Source of the DNA: Ectothiorhodosinus mongolicus
GTDB lineage: Bacteria > Pseudomonadota > Gammaproteobacteria > Ectothiorhodospirales > Ectothiorhodospiraceae
Direction of reading: 5' to 3'
DNA: 64,000 nucleotides
NCBI RefSeq assembly: GCF_022406875.1
Contig: NZ_CP023018.1
Location: 1,209,318 to 1,273,317 of the forward strand
This document shows positions 9,086-17,845 of the stretch, one piece after another. The position numbers and the translations under genes are program-made. Under the pieces are notes generated by a model that saw only the letters and a program-made list of their open reading frames with translations, did not search any database and was not told the DNA's origin. Position 1 is the stretch's first letter. Each line of letters begins with the position of its first letter.

Positions 9086-9699
9086 CAGCGAAGTTGGATT
9101 CCGAGGTGATTGGGCGGGTTTGGGCCAGTGGCCGGAAAATGCCCGCCTGTTATGTGTTTGATCGCTTGGATTCCACCAATGGCTGGCTGGATCGGGCCTA
9201 TCGAGAGGGCATGCGGGGTCCGGTCATTTGTGCCACTCAGAATCAGTATGCTGGTCGTGGCCAGCGGGGGCGAACTTGGGAAATGCCAGTAAGCAGTGGA
9301 TTGGCCTTTTCCCTGCTATGGGAGATCAGTGATTGGCCACGAATTGATTCTGAGGTGAGCGTGGCGGCCGCCAACGCAGTGGCCAATTGTTTGGTCGCAT
9401 TGGGGGCGCAGGACATTGAGATTAAATGGCCTAATGACGTTCTATGCCGGGCAAAAAAGCTCTGCGGTATTCTCATCGAGTCTCATATCTCAGCTTCCCG
9501 GTCCGCTATGATTTTGGGTGTGGGCATCAATTTAAGCCTGCCTGATGGGTTTGATGTGGGCCAGCCTGTCACTGATCTGCGCCGCGCGGGTATTGAACCT
9601 CTGCCTGAGATCAATGCGCTTTTAGCACTGTTGGTTGCGGCCTTGATCGATATGCTGGAGGGGTATCCAAACCAAGTCAGCTTTCGGAGTGATTCATGA
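9082..9699 (+). CDS. birA: biotin--[acetyl-CoA-carboxylase] ligase, catalytic-domain-only BirA
   Basis: The biotin-binding loop GRGQRGRTW is at residues 58-66 and the lysine-containing KWPNDVL follows, as in biotin protein ligases. Its substrate in this window is probably AccB (Lys120, in EAMKM). With 205 residues it lacks the N-terminal winged-helix DNA-binding domain of E. coli BirA and apparently the small C-terminal domain, so it should not act as the biotin-operon repressor. The GTG at 9082 is chosen because it forms a GTGA overlap with the previous stop; a TTG at 9070 is in frame. Its stop overlaps the coaX ATG (ATGA). Confidence 0.9.
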   Translation: MTAKLDSEVIGRVWASGRKMPACYVFDRLDSTNGWLDRAYREGMRGPVICATQNQYAGRGQRGRTWEMPVSSGLAFSLLWEISDWPRIDSEVSVAAANAVANCLVALGAQDIEIKWPNDVLCRAKKLCGILIESHISASRSAMILGVGINLSLPDGFDVGQPVTDLRRAGIEPLPEINALLALLVAALIDMLEGYPNQVSFRSDS

Positions 9700-10466
9700 A
9701 GTTGTTACTTGATGTGGGCAATACGCGCCTTAAATGGGCGCTTTGGGCCGGCCAAATGAGTTTGCAGCGAGGGGAGTTCACTCATCAGGGGTCAGATAGT
9801 GATTGGCCCAGCCTGTTGCAACGAGAATGGGCAAACTTGAGTGAAAAGCCTGATCAGATTGCTGTCGTGGAGGTGTTAGGCGGCGGATTTCAAAAGGAGC
9901 TAAGTGCCTTTGCTGCCGCCCAAGCTTGGCCTGCTCCGGCAGTTTTTCCTGCCGACCCAGCGCGCTTTGGACTGATATCTCACTATCATCAACCAGCGCA
10001 ACTGGGCGTGGATCGTTATGCCGTTATGGCTGGCGCCCGTGCCTTGGGATTTGACAAGGCCATTATCGTCAATTGCGGCACCGCGGTTACCTTTGATGTC
10101 TTGATGGGTCATCACCATGAGGGTGGCCTGATCATGCCGGGGCTAAGGCTGATGCGTGACAGTTTGGATCAGCTCTCCGGTATTCATGGTATGACACTAG
10201 GCGCCGAGGATACTCTGCCTGCCTTGAGCACGGCTGATGCGGTAAGCGCCGGTTGTGTGCAGGGGATGGCTGCGGCGATCGATGGGCTGGTGAAAAAATT
10301 GCAAGCGCATTGGCCTGATGAGGCTTTCGATCGACTGTTAAGCGGTGGCGATGCGCAGCGCTTGATGCCCTGGCTAAAGCAGGAGTTTCGCATCTGCCCT
10401 GATTTGGTGTTCAACGGATTAAACCTAGCTGCTGGGCTGAGTCTTGAAGCCAAGCCTGCGGGGTGA
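9696..10466 (+). CDS. coaX: type III pantothenate kinase CoaX
   Basis: The 256-residue protein has the ASKHA-fold motifs DVGNTRLKWALW at the N-terminus, GVDRYAVMAGA near residue 105 and NCGTAVTFDV near 126, all characteristic of CoaX. It phosphorylates pantothenate in the first step of coenzyme A synthesis, and type III enzymes are not feedback-inhibited by CoA. It is the last gene of the moaB-moeA-pgeF-birA-coaX run. birA and coaX are neighbours in many Gammaproteobacteria. The gene ends 46 bases before a tRNA. Confidence 0.95.
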   Translation: MKLLLDVGNTRLKWALWAGQMSLQRGEFTHQGSDSDWPSLLQREWANLSEKPDQIAVVEVLGGGFQKELSAFAAAQAWPAPAVFPADPARFGLISHYHQPAQLGVDRYAVMAGARALGFDKAIIVNCGTAVTFDVLMGHHHEGGLIMPGLRLMRDSLDQLSGIHGMTLGAEDTLPALSTADAVSAGCVQGMAAAIDGLVKKLQAHWPDEAFDRLLSGGDAQRLMPWLKQEFRICPDLVFNGLNLAAGLSLEAKPAG

Positions 10467-10467
10467 A

Positions 10468-10496
10468 TTGCTTCACCGCTTAGGCTGGTCTAACAT
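10468..10496 (+). promoter_or_regulatory. possible promoter of tRNA-Thr(TGT)
   Basis: Between coaX and the tRNA lie TTGCTT (10468-10473), a 17-base spacer and TAACAT (10491-10496). A GC-rich stretch follows (GAGCGCGG), as is common at stringently controlled tRNA promoters. The -35 match is only three of six, so the call is tentative. The same -10 hexamer occurs in the proposed rpsL promoter. Confidence 0.35.
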
Positions 10497-10512
10497 GAGC
10501 GCGGTTTATTTT

Positions 10513-10588
10513 GCCGGAGTAGCTCAGCTGGTAGAGCAGCGCACTTGTAATGCGAAGGTCGTAGGTTCGACTCCTATCTCCGGCACCA
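10513..10588 (+). tRNA. tRNA-Thr (anticodon TGT)
   Basis: A complete 76-base cloverleaf: acceptor GCCGGAG pairs with CTCCGGC, the D arm is GCTCAGCTGGTAGAGC, the anticodon loop CTTGTAA reads TGT, and the T arm contains GGTTCGACTCC. The CCA is encoded. In E. coli the equivalent thrU sits ahead of tyrU-glyT-thrT-tufB. Here it stands alone beside fis, and the tufB cluster lacks it. The top base pair of the anticodon stem is a G-A mismatch. Confidence 0.96.
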
Positions 10589-10592
10589 CTTT

Positions 10593-10856
10593 TCAGTTGA
10601 TGAGATAGTGTCTCAGCTTTTTGCGCAGTGTTGCGCGGTTCATGCCCAATAGCTGTGCAGCACGGCTTTGATTGCCTTCGCAGTGCGTCATTACCCGCTG
10701 TAGTAGCGCCGCTTCCACTTTTTCCATGACCATTTGGTAGACATTGTCTGAGGCTTCACAGCCTAATTTGGCGAAATAAACATCCAGGGTCGTATTCACA
10801 GAATCCGCTAATGCCTCACATTCGCAGAGATCCTTAATGGTGGATTTATTGCTCAT
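10593..10856 (-). CDS. fis: DNA-binding protein Fis
   Basis: The 87-residue protein has the Fis C-terminal helix-turn-helix: NQSRAAQLLGMNRATLRKKL followed by RHYLIN. Length is slightly below E. coli Fis (98). Fis bends DNA and activates rRNA, tRNA and other promoters in rapid growth. The ATG at 10856 overlaps the dusB stop as ATGA, the conserved dusB-fis coupling of Gammaproteobacteria. Its 3' end is only four bases from tRNA-Thr on the opposite strand, and a possible tRNA terminator lies within its last codons. Confidence 0.95.
   Translation of the reverse strand: MSNKSTIKDLCECEALADSVNTTLDVYFAKLGCEASDNVYQMVMEKVEAALLQRVMTHCEGNQSRAAQLLGMNRATLRKKLRHYLIN
10601..10622 (+). terminator. weak terminator of tRNA-Thr embedded in the fis 3' end
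   Basis: TGAGA (10601-10605) pairs with TCTCA (10611-10615) across a five-base loop, then GC and five T (10618-10622). It is the only terminator-like structure after the tRNA, which ends at 10588, and it lies inside the coding sequence of the convergent fis gene. A five-pair stem is weak, so function is uncertain. Confidence 0.35.
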
Positions 10857-11854
10857 GCCGCTAACCCCGTGTCGCGGTAAAAACCGCTTAGCCCCAGTTC
10901 CACTGCCTGACATTGATCGAAAGCCGTTTCCGCGGCCATGATGCGCTGTCTGTTTTGGTCGGCAATGCTGAGGTCTTGTAGGTACCAAGAAAGATGTTTG
11001 CGGGCAGTCCTAACGCCCAGTGATTCTCCGTAAAAGCTATGCATGGCCTGTATGTGCTCAAGAATCAAACGCAGGCGAGCATCCCCCTGGGGAATCTCTG
11101 TGGGCTTTGCCCAACCCAATTCAGCAGCGATTTCGGCAAAAACCCAAGGCTTGCCCTGGGCGCCACGACCAATCATCAAGCCATCAGCCCCGGTGACGGC
11201 CAATACCCGCTTGGCATCAGCGGCCGAGCAGATATCGCCATTAGCAATCACCGGCAGGCATGTTTGAGCCTTGACCTGGGCGATTGCCTCATAATCCACT
11301 GCTCCACTAAAACGGCAGGCGCGAGTGCGGCCATGAATCGTTAGCGCCTGGATACCACTTTGTTCAGCAATTTGTGCAATGCGCAAGGCATTCACATGTT
11401 CTTTGTCCAGGCCGAGTCGGATCTTTAGGGTCACCGGCAGTGAGACAGCATCGACCACGGCGCTGAGAATCTCGCCTACCAGAGGCTCGTCACTTAACAG
11501 AGCAGAGCCAGCCAGGCGCCGAGTCACTTTTTTCACTGGGCAGCCCATATTGATATCGATAATTTGTGCACCTCGGTCAGCCGCAACGCGAGCGGCCTCA
11601 GCCATCATACTGGGGTCGTACCCCGCAATTTGGAGGTTTCGCGGGGCCAATTCGCCCGACTGATCCAAGCGTAGGCGCGACTTGCGGGTATGCCAAAGTG
11701 AGATATCAGAGTGCACCATTTCGGACACGGCCATGCCCGCACCCCACCGCCGGCACAGCTGACGGAAGGGTAAATCAGTGGTTCCCGCCATCGGTGCAAG
11801 CACCAGTGGCGGAAAAATCTGGTGAGGGCCAATCTGCATGATGCTGCACATCAT
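10853..11854 (-). CDS. dusB: tRNA-dihydrouridine synthase DusB
   Basis: This FMN-dependent enzyme reduces uridines in the tRNA D loop. Visible Dus motifs are APMAGTTDLPFR, the catalytic-cysteine segment NMGCPVKKV, the lysine LKIRLG, HGRTRACRFSG and the FMN phosphate site GADGLMIGRGAQGKPW. The pattern is that of DusB, as is the coupling to fis. Starts at 11854 or 11851 follow a GGGG closely; an ATG at 11839 aligns best with the E. coli N-terminus (MxIG). All lie after the prmA stop. Confidence 0.94.
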   Translation of the reverse strand: MMCSIMQIGPHQIFPPLVLAPMAGTTDLPFRQLCRRWGAGMAVSEMVHSDISLWHTRKSRLRLDQSGELAPRNLQIAGYDPSMMAEAARVAADRGAQIIDINMGCPVKKVTRRLAGSALLSDEPLVGEILSAVVDAVSLPVTLKIRLGLDKEHVNALRIAQIAEQSGIQALTIHGRTRACRFSGAVDYEAIAQVKAQTCLPVIANGDICSAADAKRVLAVTGADGLMIGRGAQGKPWVFAEIAAELGWAKPTEIPQGDARLRLILEHIQAMHSFYGESLGVRTARKHLSWYLQDLSIADQNRQRIMAAETAFDQCQAVELGLSGFYRDTGLAA

Positions 11855-11874
11855 ACCCCGACCGGCTGCCGCCG

Positions 11875-12753
11875 TTAAGGCTTGCGTGATCCTTCTAGCA
11901 GGGCCCAACCTTCGCGAATAGCGGCCAGACGCATGGAGAAATAGGGCTGATAGCACTCAATTAGCGCCTCCACTTGACGCTCTAGCAGGCCGGCGAGGAT
12001 TATCTTGCCGCCAGTGATGGAGTGGGCTGCCAGCAGCGGTGCCAGCAATTCCAGTGGCTTGGCGAGAATATTGGCAATCACCAGATCAAAGCGCGCATCA
12101 GCTGGCAAGGCATCCGGCAAGCCGACCTGTAAATCCGTTTCAGGGATGTGATTGCGCTCGGCATTATCACGAGTAGCCAGCAAGGCTTGGGGGTCAATAT
12201 CAATGCCCACGGCATGTTTGGCCCCCAGCTTTAGGGCGGCAATGGCCAAGATGCCTGAGCCGCAGCCATAGTCCAGCACGGAGTCTGTGTTTTGGACATG
12301 CGCATCCAGCCAACCTAGGCAAAGCCCTGTGGTTGGGTGGGTTCCCGTACCAAAGGCTAGACCCGGATCTAGCGTGATATTGATGGCGGCTGCCTGCGGA
12401 GCTTGGTGCCAGCTGGGCACAATCCATAGCCGCTTGCCAAAGGCCAGGGGTTTGAAATCTGCCATACAGGCGCGGACCCAGTCTTGATCCTCGATGGTCT
12501 TGATGGCGACGGCGTTGGTTTCAATAGGCAGGTGTGCACAAAGCTCGGTGACAATCGTGTTTAAATCATATTCGGCTTCAAAATGCGCATAAAGCACCAC
12601 GTCTTGCCACAAGGGGGTTTCCCCAGGAAGGGGTTCGAGCAGGGGTTCGTCACCGGCGTCCTCTAAAGAGACCGAACAGGCCCCTAGCGCCCAGAGTAAC
12701 TCTTCAGCGATCTCGGCCTGGGTCGCCGACAAAGATAATGCCAGTTGCTGCAT
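11875..12753 (-). CDS. prmA: ribosomal protein L11 methyltransferase PrmA
   Basis: The 292-residue protein has the class I methyltransferase motif LDYGCGSGILAIAALKLGA and, further on, LVIANILAKPL, both typical of PrmA. The family trimethylates L11 using S-adenosylmethionine; the likely target here is the rplK product. The N-terminal L11-recognition domain is present. The ATG overlaps the accC stop (TGATG). accC-prmA adjacency is widespread in Gammaproteobacteria. Confidence 0.95.
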   Translation of the reverse strand: MQQLALSLSATQAEIAEELLWALGACSVSLEDAGDEPLLEPLPGETPLWQDVVLYAHFEAEYDLNTIVTELCAHLPIETNAVAIKTIEDQDWVRACMADFKPLAFGKRLWIVPSWHQAPQAAAINITLDPGLAFGTGTHPTTGLCLGWLDAHVQNTDSVLDYGCGSGILAIAALKLGAKHAVGIDIDPQALLATRDNAERNHIPETDLQVGLPDALPADARFDLVIANILAKPLELLAPLLAAHSITGGKIILAGLLERQVEALIECYQPYFSMRLAAIREGWALLEGSRKP

Positions 12754-14108
12754 CAGCTATTGTCCGCTTGCGCCTTGAGTTTTTTCTCCAGGTAATGGAT
12801 ATCCGTGCCACCATTTTCGAAAGCGGCATCATGCAGTAGTTCACGGTGCAAGGGGATATTGGTCTTGATGCCCTCAATCACGATCTCAGACAGTGCGCCA
12901 CGCATGCGAGCTATGGCGATCTGGCGGGTTTTTCCATAGCTAATCAGCTTGCCAATCATCGAGTCATAATGGGGCGGGACGCGATAACCGTTGTAAATAT
13001 GCGTATCGACGCGAATGCCGGGTCCGCCGGGGCTGTGGTACTGGGTAATCGTCCCCGGTGAGGGCATAAAACTCTGCGGATCTTCAGCATTGATACGGCA
13101 TTCGATGGAATGGCCCCGCAGTTTGACCTGGTCTTGAGTGAAGGATAAAGGCTCGCCAGCGGCGACTTGTATTTGTTCGCGAACCAGATCGATGCCACTG
13201 ATTTTTTCGGTAACGGGATGCTCCACCTGCAGGCGGGTATTCATCTCGATGAAATAAAACTCGCCGTTTTCATAAAGAAATTCAAAGGTGCCCGCACCAC
13301 GGTAGCCTATGCGTTGACAGGCTTCCACGCAGCGCTGGCCGATTAGCTGACGCTGTTCTTCGCTGATGCCGGGTGCCGGCGCCTCTTCGATGACTTTTTG
13401 GTGGCGGCGCTGCATAGAGCAGTCGCGCTCGCCCAAACAAATGGCATTGCCATGGCTATCAGCGATCACTTGGAATTCGATGTGGCGCGGTTTTTCCAAG
13501 TACTTTTCCATATACACCACGGGATTATTAAACGCCGCTTGAGCTTCATTACGGGTCAGCGAAATAGCATTGAGCAAAGCGCCATCGGAATGCACCACCC
13601 TCATGCCCCTACCACCGCCGCCGCCAGCGGCTTTGATAATCACCGGATAGCCGATTTCCTTGGCCAAAGCCAAGTTCTTCTCAGCATCATCGCCCAATGC
13701 GCCCCCTGAGCCCGGCACACATGGCACGCCTGCCGCCTGCATGGCAGCTTTTGCTGAGACCTTATCGCCCATCAAACGAATGGTCTCAGCACGCGGCCCG
13801 ATAAAGACAAAGCCACTGGATTCCACCCGCTCGGCAAAGTCGGCATTTTCCGATAAAAAGCCGTAGCCCGGATGGATGGCTTCGGCGTCAGTGACCTCGG
13901 CAGCGCTAATAATGGCGGGAACATTGAGGTAGCTTTCGTTGGATCTGGCTGGGCCGATGCAGACCGTTTCATCGGCCAAGCGTACGTGTTTGAGGTCGCG
14001 ATCAGCGTCAGAATGCACGGCAACCGTTTTAATGCCCATTTCACGGCAGGCGCGCAAGATGCGCAGCGCAATTTCCCCGCGATTGGCGATGAGGATTTTA
14101 TCAAACAT
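12753..14108 (-). CDS. accC: acetyl-CoA carboxylase, biotin carboxylase subunit AccC
   Basis: The 451-residue protein carries the biotin carboxylase domains in order: [14 protein letters not shown] at the N-terminus, the ATP-grasp glycine loop [10 protein letters not shown] near residues 162-171, [16 protein letters not shown] (catalytic region) and the C-terminal domain with [10 protein letters not shown]. It carboxylates biotin on AccB using ATP and bicarbonate, the first half of malonyl-CoA formation. It lies nine bases after accB in the same unit. Confidence 0.97.
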   Translation of the reverse strand: MFDKILIANRGEIALRILRACREMGIKTVAVHSDADRDLKHVRLADETVCIGPARSNESYLNVPAIISAAEVTDAEAIHPGYGFLSENADFAERVESSGFVFIGPRAETIRLMGDKVSAKAAMQAAGVPCVPGSGGALGDDAEKNLALAKEIGYPVIIKAAGGGGGRGMRVVHSDGALLNAISLTRNEAQAAFNNPVVYMEKYLEKPRHIEFQVIADSHGNAICLGERDCSMQRRHQKVIEEAPAPGISEEQRQLIGQRCVEACQRIGYRGAGTFEFLYENGEFYFIEMNTRLQVEHPVTEKISGIDLVREQIQVAAGEPLSFTQDQVKLRGHSIECRINAEDPQSFMPSPGTITQYHSPGGPGIRVDTHIYNGYRVPPHYDSMIGKLISYGKTRQIAIARMRGALSEIVIEGIKTNIPLHRELLHDAAFENGGTDIHYLEKKLKAQADNS

Positions 14109-14117
14109 CAGTCAGTC

Positions 14118-14582
14118 TCAATCAATGACAAACATGGGTTCGCCGTATTCCACGGGCTGCCCATTTTCCACCAATACCGCCTTGATCACACCAGCGCGGT
14201 CAGCTTCAATCTGATTGAGCATTTTCATGGCCTCGATAATGCACAGCGTGTCACCGGCTTTCACACTTTGGCCGATTTCCACAAAAGGCTTGGCGCCGGG
14301 CGAAGACGAGCGATAAAAGGTTCCCACCATCGGTGCAGTGATGGCTTCGCCGCTGACTTCTTCAGGCATATCCGCGGTCGCCTCTGGGTTGCCTGAGGGC
14401 GATGCCGCCGTTGGTGCGCTGGCAGGCGGCGCGCTGTATTGCGATGGCAGGATCATGGTGGAGCTGCTGCCGGCAGGTGCGCGGGTAATGCGGACCGATT
14501 CCTCCCCCTCCTTAATTTCAATTTCATTGATACCCGATTCTTCGAGCAACTCGATGAGTTTTTTAACTTTTCTTATATCCAT
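14118..14582 (-). CDS. accB: biotin carboxyl carrier protein AccB
   Basis: The 154-residue protein has an N-terminal assembly region, an Ala/Pro/Ser-rich linker (about residues 35-75) and a C-terminal biotinyl domain with EAMKM; Lys120 is the biotin attachment site. The thumb region typical of AccB ([17 protein letters not shown]) precedes it. It carries carboxybiotin between AccC and the carboxyltransferase, whose genes are not in the window. The likely modifying enzyme is the BirA at 9.1 kb. Confidence 0.97.
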   Translation of the reverse strand: MDIRKVKKLIELLEESGINEIEIKEGEESVRITRAPAGSSSTMILPSQYSAPPASAPTAASPSGNPEATADMPEEVSGEAITAPMVGTFYRSSSPGAKPFVEIGQSVKAGDTLCIIEAMKMLNQIEADRAGVIKAVLVENGQPVEYGEPMFVID

Positions 14583-14588
14583 TAGAGG

Positions 14589-15032
14589 TTAGCGACTTTG
14601 AGTTTTAGAGAGGGCGGCTTGCAGCGCGAGTTCGTAGCCGACAGGGCCCAGACCCATGATGACACCGGCAGCGATATCCGAGAGATAAGACTGGTGGCGA
14701 AAGGCTTCGCGCGCAAAGATGTTGGAAAGGTGAATTTCAATAAACGGGATGCTGACCCCTAAAAGCGCATCACGCAAAGCGATGCTGGTGTGGGTTAAAG
14801 CCCCCGGATTAATGATGATGACATCGATGCCTTCGCTGCGAGCTTGGTGAATGCGCTCCACCAGTTCATGTTCAGCGTTAGACTGAAAACTGAGCAGCTC
14901 GCACTGACGCTGTGATGCCTGCGTCTTGAGGGTGGCAATGATGTCATCGAGGGTTTGAGTGCCGTAGACATTAGGCTCACGCTGGCCAAGAAGATTTAAA
15001 TTGGGACCATTGAGCAACAGAAGTTTTGACAT
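14589..15032 (-). CDS. aroQ: type II 3-dehydroquinate dehydratase AroQ
   Basis: The 147-residue protein shows the type II signature [17 protein letters not shown] with the active-site tyrosine in [23 protein letters not shown] and [17 protein letters not shown]. It converts 3-dehydroquinate to 3-dehydroshikimate in aromatic amino-acid synthesis. It is the first gene of the aroQ-accB-accC-prmA-dusB-fis run, with a plausible promoter 57 bases upstream. aroQ-accBC is a common gammaproteobacterial arrangement. Confidence 0.96.
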   Translation of the reverse strand: MSKLLLLNGPNLNLLGQREPNVYGTQTLDDIIATLKTQASQRQCELLSFQSNAEHELVERIHQARSEGIDVIIINPGALTHTSIALRDALLGVSIPFIEIHLSNIFAREAFRHQSYLSDIAAGVIMGLGPVGYELALQAALSKTQSR

Positions 15033-15088
15033 AATGAAGACACATCCTGATTGGATCGAGCCAGAGTGATGCCCGATGAAGTGTCAGG

Positions 15089-15117
15089 ATTTTGCCGCAG
15101 TTGTACTTGGCTGTCCA
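15089..15117 (-). promoter_or_regulatory. possible sigma70 promoter of the aroQ-accBC-prmA-dusB-fis unit
   Basis: Reading the minus strand, TGGACA (five of six, 15117-15112), a 17-base spacer and CAAAAT (four of six, 15094-15089) precede aroQ, giving a leader of about 50 bases. This lies in the 166-base gap between the dsbD end and the aroQ start. Nothing else in that gap is recognisable. Confidence 0.42.
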
Positions 15118-15198
15118 GTGATCTGCTTTAAAGGCGCATTTTCGACGACATTGGCTTCAAAATACGCGAAGTTACGCGCATATTAAGTCTGTCAAACC

Positions 15199-17004
15199 TT
15201 AATACGCGACAGCCCCTTGTGCATGGCTAACGAAACTGCCTGCGCCAATATAACCGACTAGCCGATAGTCTCGCAGCTCTTCGCCCGCGGTATCAAAGAA
15301 AATCATCGCGGGTGGGCCGAAGAGTTCAAAACGCTGCATCAACTGACGATCCTCTGCGGTGTTGGCGGTGACATCGACTTTTAGCAAGCGCACTCCCTCC
15401 ATGGCAGCAATCACCGCGGGATCGCGAAACGTGGTGCGTTCCAAACGCACACAATCCACGCACCAGTCGGCATAGAAATCAAGCATAGTGGGTTGATTTT
15501 GCTGGCGGGCCATCTGCAGTTCTTGCTCCAGCTGCTCGATGCTTTGCACGGGTCTGAATACTAGTTCAGCCTGCTGTTGTTGGCCACCACCCATGGCCAG
15601 CCCGCTGAGCGGCCGGAAAACGTCACGCGCCCCTGAGGCAGCCCCGATCATCAACAAGATGCCGTAGACCATGAGCACTAAGCCAAAGCCTTTCCAAAGC
15701 CGACGCCAACCACTCACGTCATCAGCCAGGTTGGTGAGCGCACCCATATAAACAGCCGAGACGATAAGCAATACCGCCCACAAGAGCATGGTGGCCTGAA
15801 CAGGGGCAACGCGCTCTAACAGCCAAATGCCCATCGCCAGCAGTAGCACGCCAAAAACGGCCTTGACCGTATCCATCCAACCACCGGCTTTGGGCAGAAT
15901 TTTACCGGCTGAGGTGCCCAGCAGCAGTAGCGGTAGCCCCATGCCCATACTTAAGCTAAATAGTGCTAATCCACCCAAGACTGCATCGCCTGTCTGACTG
16001 ATATACAACAGCGCGCCTACCAAAGGTGCGGTCACACAGGGCCCGACGATCAAAGCAGATAAAAAGCCCATAATCGCCGCACCCAATAAAGTGCCGCCTT
16101 CCTGCTTATTGGAGATGTTGGCCAGCCGAGTTTGGATGCTGGTAGGTACTTGTAGCTCGTAAAAACCGAACATCGACATGGACAGGGCGATAAATACAGC
16201 GACAAAGCCACCGATGATCCATGGGTTTTGGAAAGCCGCCTGTAAGTTGGCGCCCGCTAGGCCTGCGAAGACACCCGCCAAGGTGTATGTGAAGGCCATC
16301 GCCAGAACAAAGACCAAGGAGATGAAAAAGGCTTTGCGTGTAGTGAGGTTTTTCTGCCCGACGATGATATTGGATAGGATGGGTATCATCGGGAACACAC
16401 AGGGTGTGAAGGTCAGCAGTAAGCCAAAGCCAAAAAAGGCCAGAGCTACCAGCCAGAATCGACCATCGGCAAGCTGTGCGGCAATGCGGTCTTGCTCAGA
16501 TACCGGAGCGGCTGAACGCGTGTCCACAGTCGGGGGGCCGCGCGGTGGAGTGGCCAGACGAAATTCATTCAGTAGGACCTCAGCGGTTTGAAAATGCGGT
16601 GGATAACACACGCCAAGATCAGCGCAACCCTGCGAGCGCGCGCGAACGGTGAATGACTCAGGCGCATCCGTGTCTCGATCAATACTGATGCGGATTTGAA
16701 TGAGATCACGATAGGTTTCAACGCGGCCAAAGAACTCATCTTCTTTCCAAGTGCCTCCCGGGCGGTCAATTTCACCCATGCGAACGCCATCGGTTTGCAG
16801 TTCGAATTGGAACTGCTCGCCATACATATAGTAGCCCGGTGCAATGCGCCATTCGGCCACCAAAGTGCTGAAGTCTTCCATGTAGGCCTCAAAAGCAAAG
16901 GCCTCGTCAGGGGGCAGCAACTCATCATCCATAAATGCCTGCGCCTGCCAGGGCAGAAGCATGATGAGGCCAAGTAATAGTATCTTGATGAGGGCTTGCT
17001 TCAT
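15199..17004 (-). CDS. dsbD: thiol:disulfide interchange protein DsbD
   Basis: The 601-residue protein has all three DsbD domains. After a signal peptide comes the periplasmic alpha domain with C127 and C133 (CADLGVC). About eight membrane segments carry C202 (TPCVFPM) and C323 (GPCVTAP). The C-terminal thioredoxin-like gamma domain has CVDC at 515-518. It moves electrons from cytoplasmic thioredoxin to periplasmic thiol proteins such as DsbC and cytochrome c maturation factors. The upstream genes on the same strand encode a periplasmic thioredoxin-like protein and two efflux-type proteins, so it may supply reductant to the former. Confidence 0.95.
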   Translation of the reverse strand: MKQALIKILLLGLIMLLPWQAQAFMDDELLPPDEAFAFEAYMEDFSTLVAEWRIAPGYYMYGEQFQFELQTDGVRMGEIDRPGGTWKEDEFFGRVETYRDLIQIRISIDRDTDAPESFTVRARSQGCADLGVCYPPHFQTAEVLLNEFRLATPPRGPPTVDTRSAAPVSEQDRIAAQLADGRFWLVALAFFGFGLLLTFTPCVFPMIPILSNIIVGQKNLTTRKAFFISLVFVLAMAFTYTLAGVFAGLAGANLQAAFQNPWIIGGFVAVFIALSMSMFGFYELQVPTSIQTRLANISNKQEGGTLLGAAIMGFLSALIVGPCVTAPLVGALLYISQTGDAVLGGLALFSLSMGMGLPLLLLGTSAGKILPKAGGWMDTVKAVFGVLLLAMGIWLLERVAPVQATMLLWAVLLIVSAVYMGALTNLADDVSGWRRLWKGFGLVLMVYGILLMIGAASGARDVFRPLSGLAMGGGQQQQAELVFRPVQSIEQLEQELQMARQQNQPTMLDFYADWCVDCVRLERTTFRDPAVIAAMEGVRLLKVDVTANTAEDRQLMQRFELFGPPAMIFFDTAGEELRDYRLVGYIGAGSFVSHAQGAVAY

Positions 17005-17037
17005 GATGAACAGCTGTCCTTAATCCAATTCAAATAT

Positions 17038-17050
17038 GGGGTCAGACCCC
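17038..17050. repeat. GGGGTCAGACCCC palindrome between dsbD and the adaptor gene
   Basis: A perfect 6-1-6 palindrome lies in the 79-base gap downstream of the adaptor gene and upstream of dsbD. Closely similar words recur as dispersed extragenic repeats in many proteobacterial genomes. I find only one copy in this window, so repeat status here is an inference. Confidence 0.45.
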
Positions 17051-17083
17051 GCAAGGTTGGTATGGTTTCCGTCCTGGGTGCGT

Positions 17084-17845
17084 TCATGGCAGAACAATCC
17101 TTGCTTCCATGCCTGCAAGCAGGCCGTGGTCACTTCCTGGTTCAAAGCTGACCTCGAGCGCGTAAAGGCCGGGTTGATCAGGCAAGGACTCCTGGCCAAT
17201 GTGGCTGACCTGAGCGTCATACTGTTGCTGACCGATCCGCACCAGTACGGAGTGGTTTTGCGATGCCCGGGCCAGCTGTGTGTGAGTCACTAAGGCTCGC
17301 GCTAGCATTCGCTGTGCATCAGCAATGATGATTAAAGGCTCAGCCTGCAAACGATTGTAATTCAGTGCTCCGGCTGGGATTAGAACATCGATAACCCGCG
17401 CATCCCAAGGTGCTATGAGCTGAGTGTATTCAAGCTCTAGCCTGGCCTGAAGCAGTTCAGCCCTAGCCTGCTGATGCTCGGCGCGGGCCATCGATAAGGC
17501 GATTTCGGATAGGGATAATTCACGCCGCGAGATCAAGGTTCGATCGTACATCTCCTCGGTGCGTTCAAATTCTCTTTGCGCCTCCTCATAAGCCAGACGC
17601 AATCGATGTTCCTGAGCCTCGGCCCGCATCAGTTGCGCTTCTGCACCCCGGCTATCCAGCTGCATCAGAACATCACCCTGCTTGACTGCATCCCCCGCTT
17701 GCACAGCGATATGCGTCACATAACCGGAGACCGAGGTCGCCATGCTCAGGCGCTCAGCCCATTGCAGCCGTGCCTCTAGCTCTTGCGCCAGCAAAGTCCC
17801 TGGGATAAAAAACAGCGGAAGAAAAAACCAAGCCAAAGGTTTCAT
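17084..17845 (-). CDS. periplasmic adaptor (membrane-fusion / HlyD family) protein
   Basis: The 253-residue protein has a signal peptide (MKPLAWFF to LLAQE), a split lipoyl/biotinyl-like domain (VQAGDAVKQGDVLMQLDSRG and LIAPWDARVIDVLIPAGA), a central coiled coil (about residues 70-135, rich in Glu, Ala, Arg and Leu) and a short beta-barrel end. It is shorter than typical RND adaptors (about 350-400), lacking much of the C-terminal membrane-proximal region. Its ATG overlaps the stop of the TolC-family gene (ATGA). No RND, ABC or MFS pump gene lies beside it, so the transporter it serves is unknown. Confidence 0.8.
   Translation of the reverse strand: MKPLAWFFLPLFFIPGTLLAQELEARLQWAERLSMATSVSGYVTHIAVQAGDAVKQGDVLMQLDSRGAEAQLMRAEAQEHRLRLAYEEAQREFERTEEMYDRTLISRRELSLSEIALSMARAEHQQARAELLQARLELEYTQLIAPWDARVIDVLIPAGALNYNRLQAEPLIIIADAQRMLARALVTHTQLARASQNHSVLVRIGQQQYDAQVSHIGQESLPDQPGLYALEVSFEPGSDHGLLAGMEARIVLP

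Noticed and set aside
10593..10988. Longer Fis protein starting at 10988
   Set aside because: The extra N-terminal residues are the dusB coding sequence in another frame; the ATGA overlap start gives a normal Fis.
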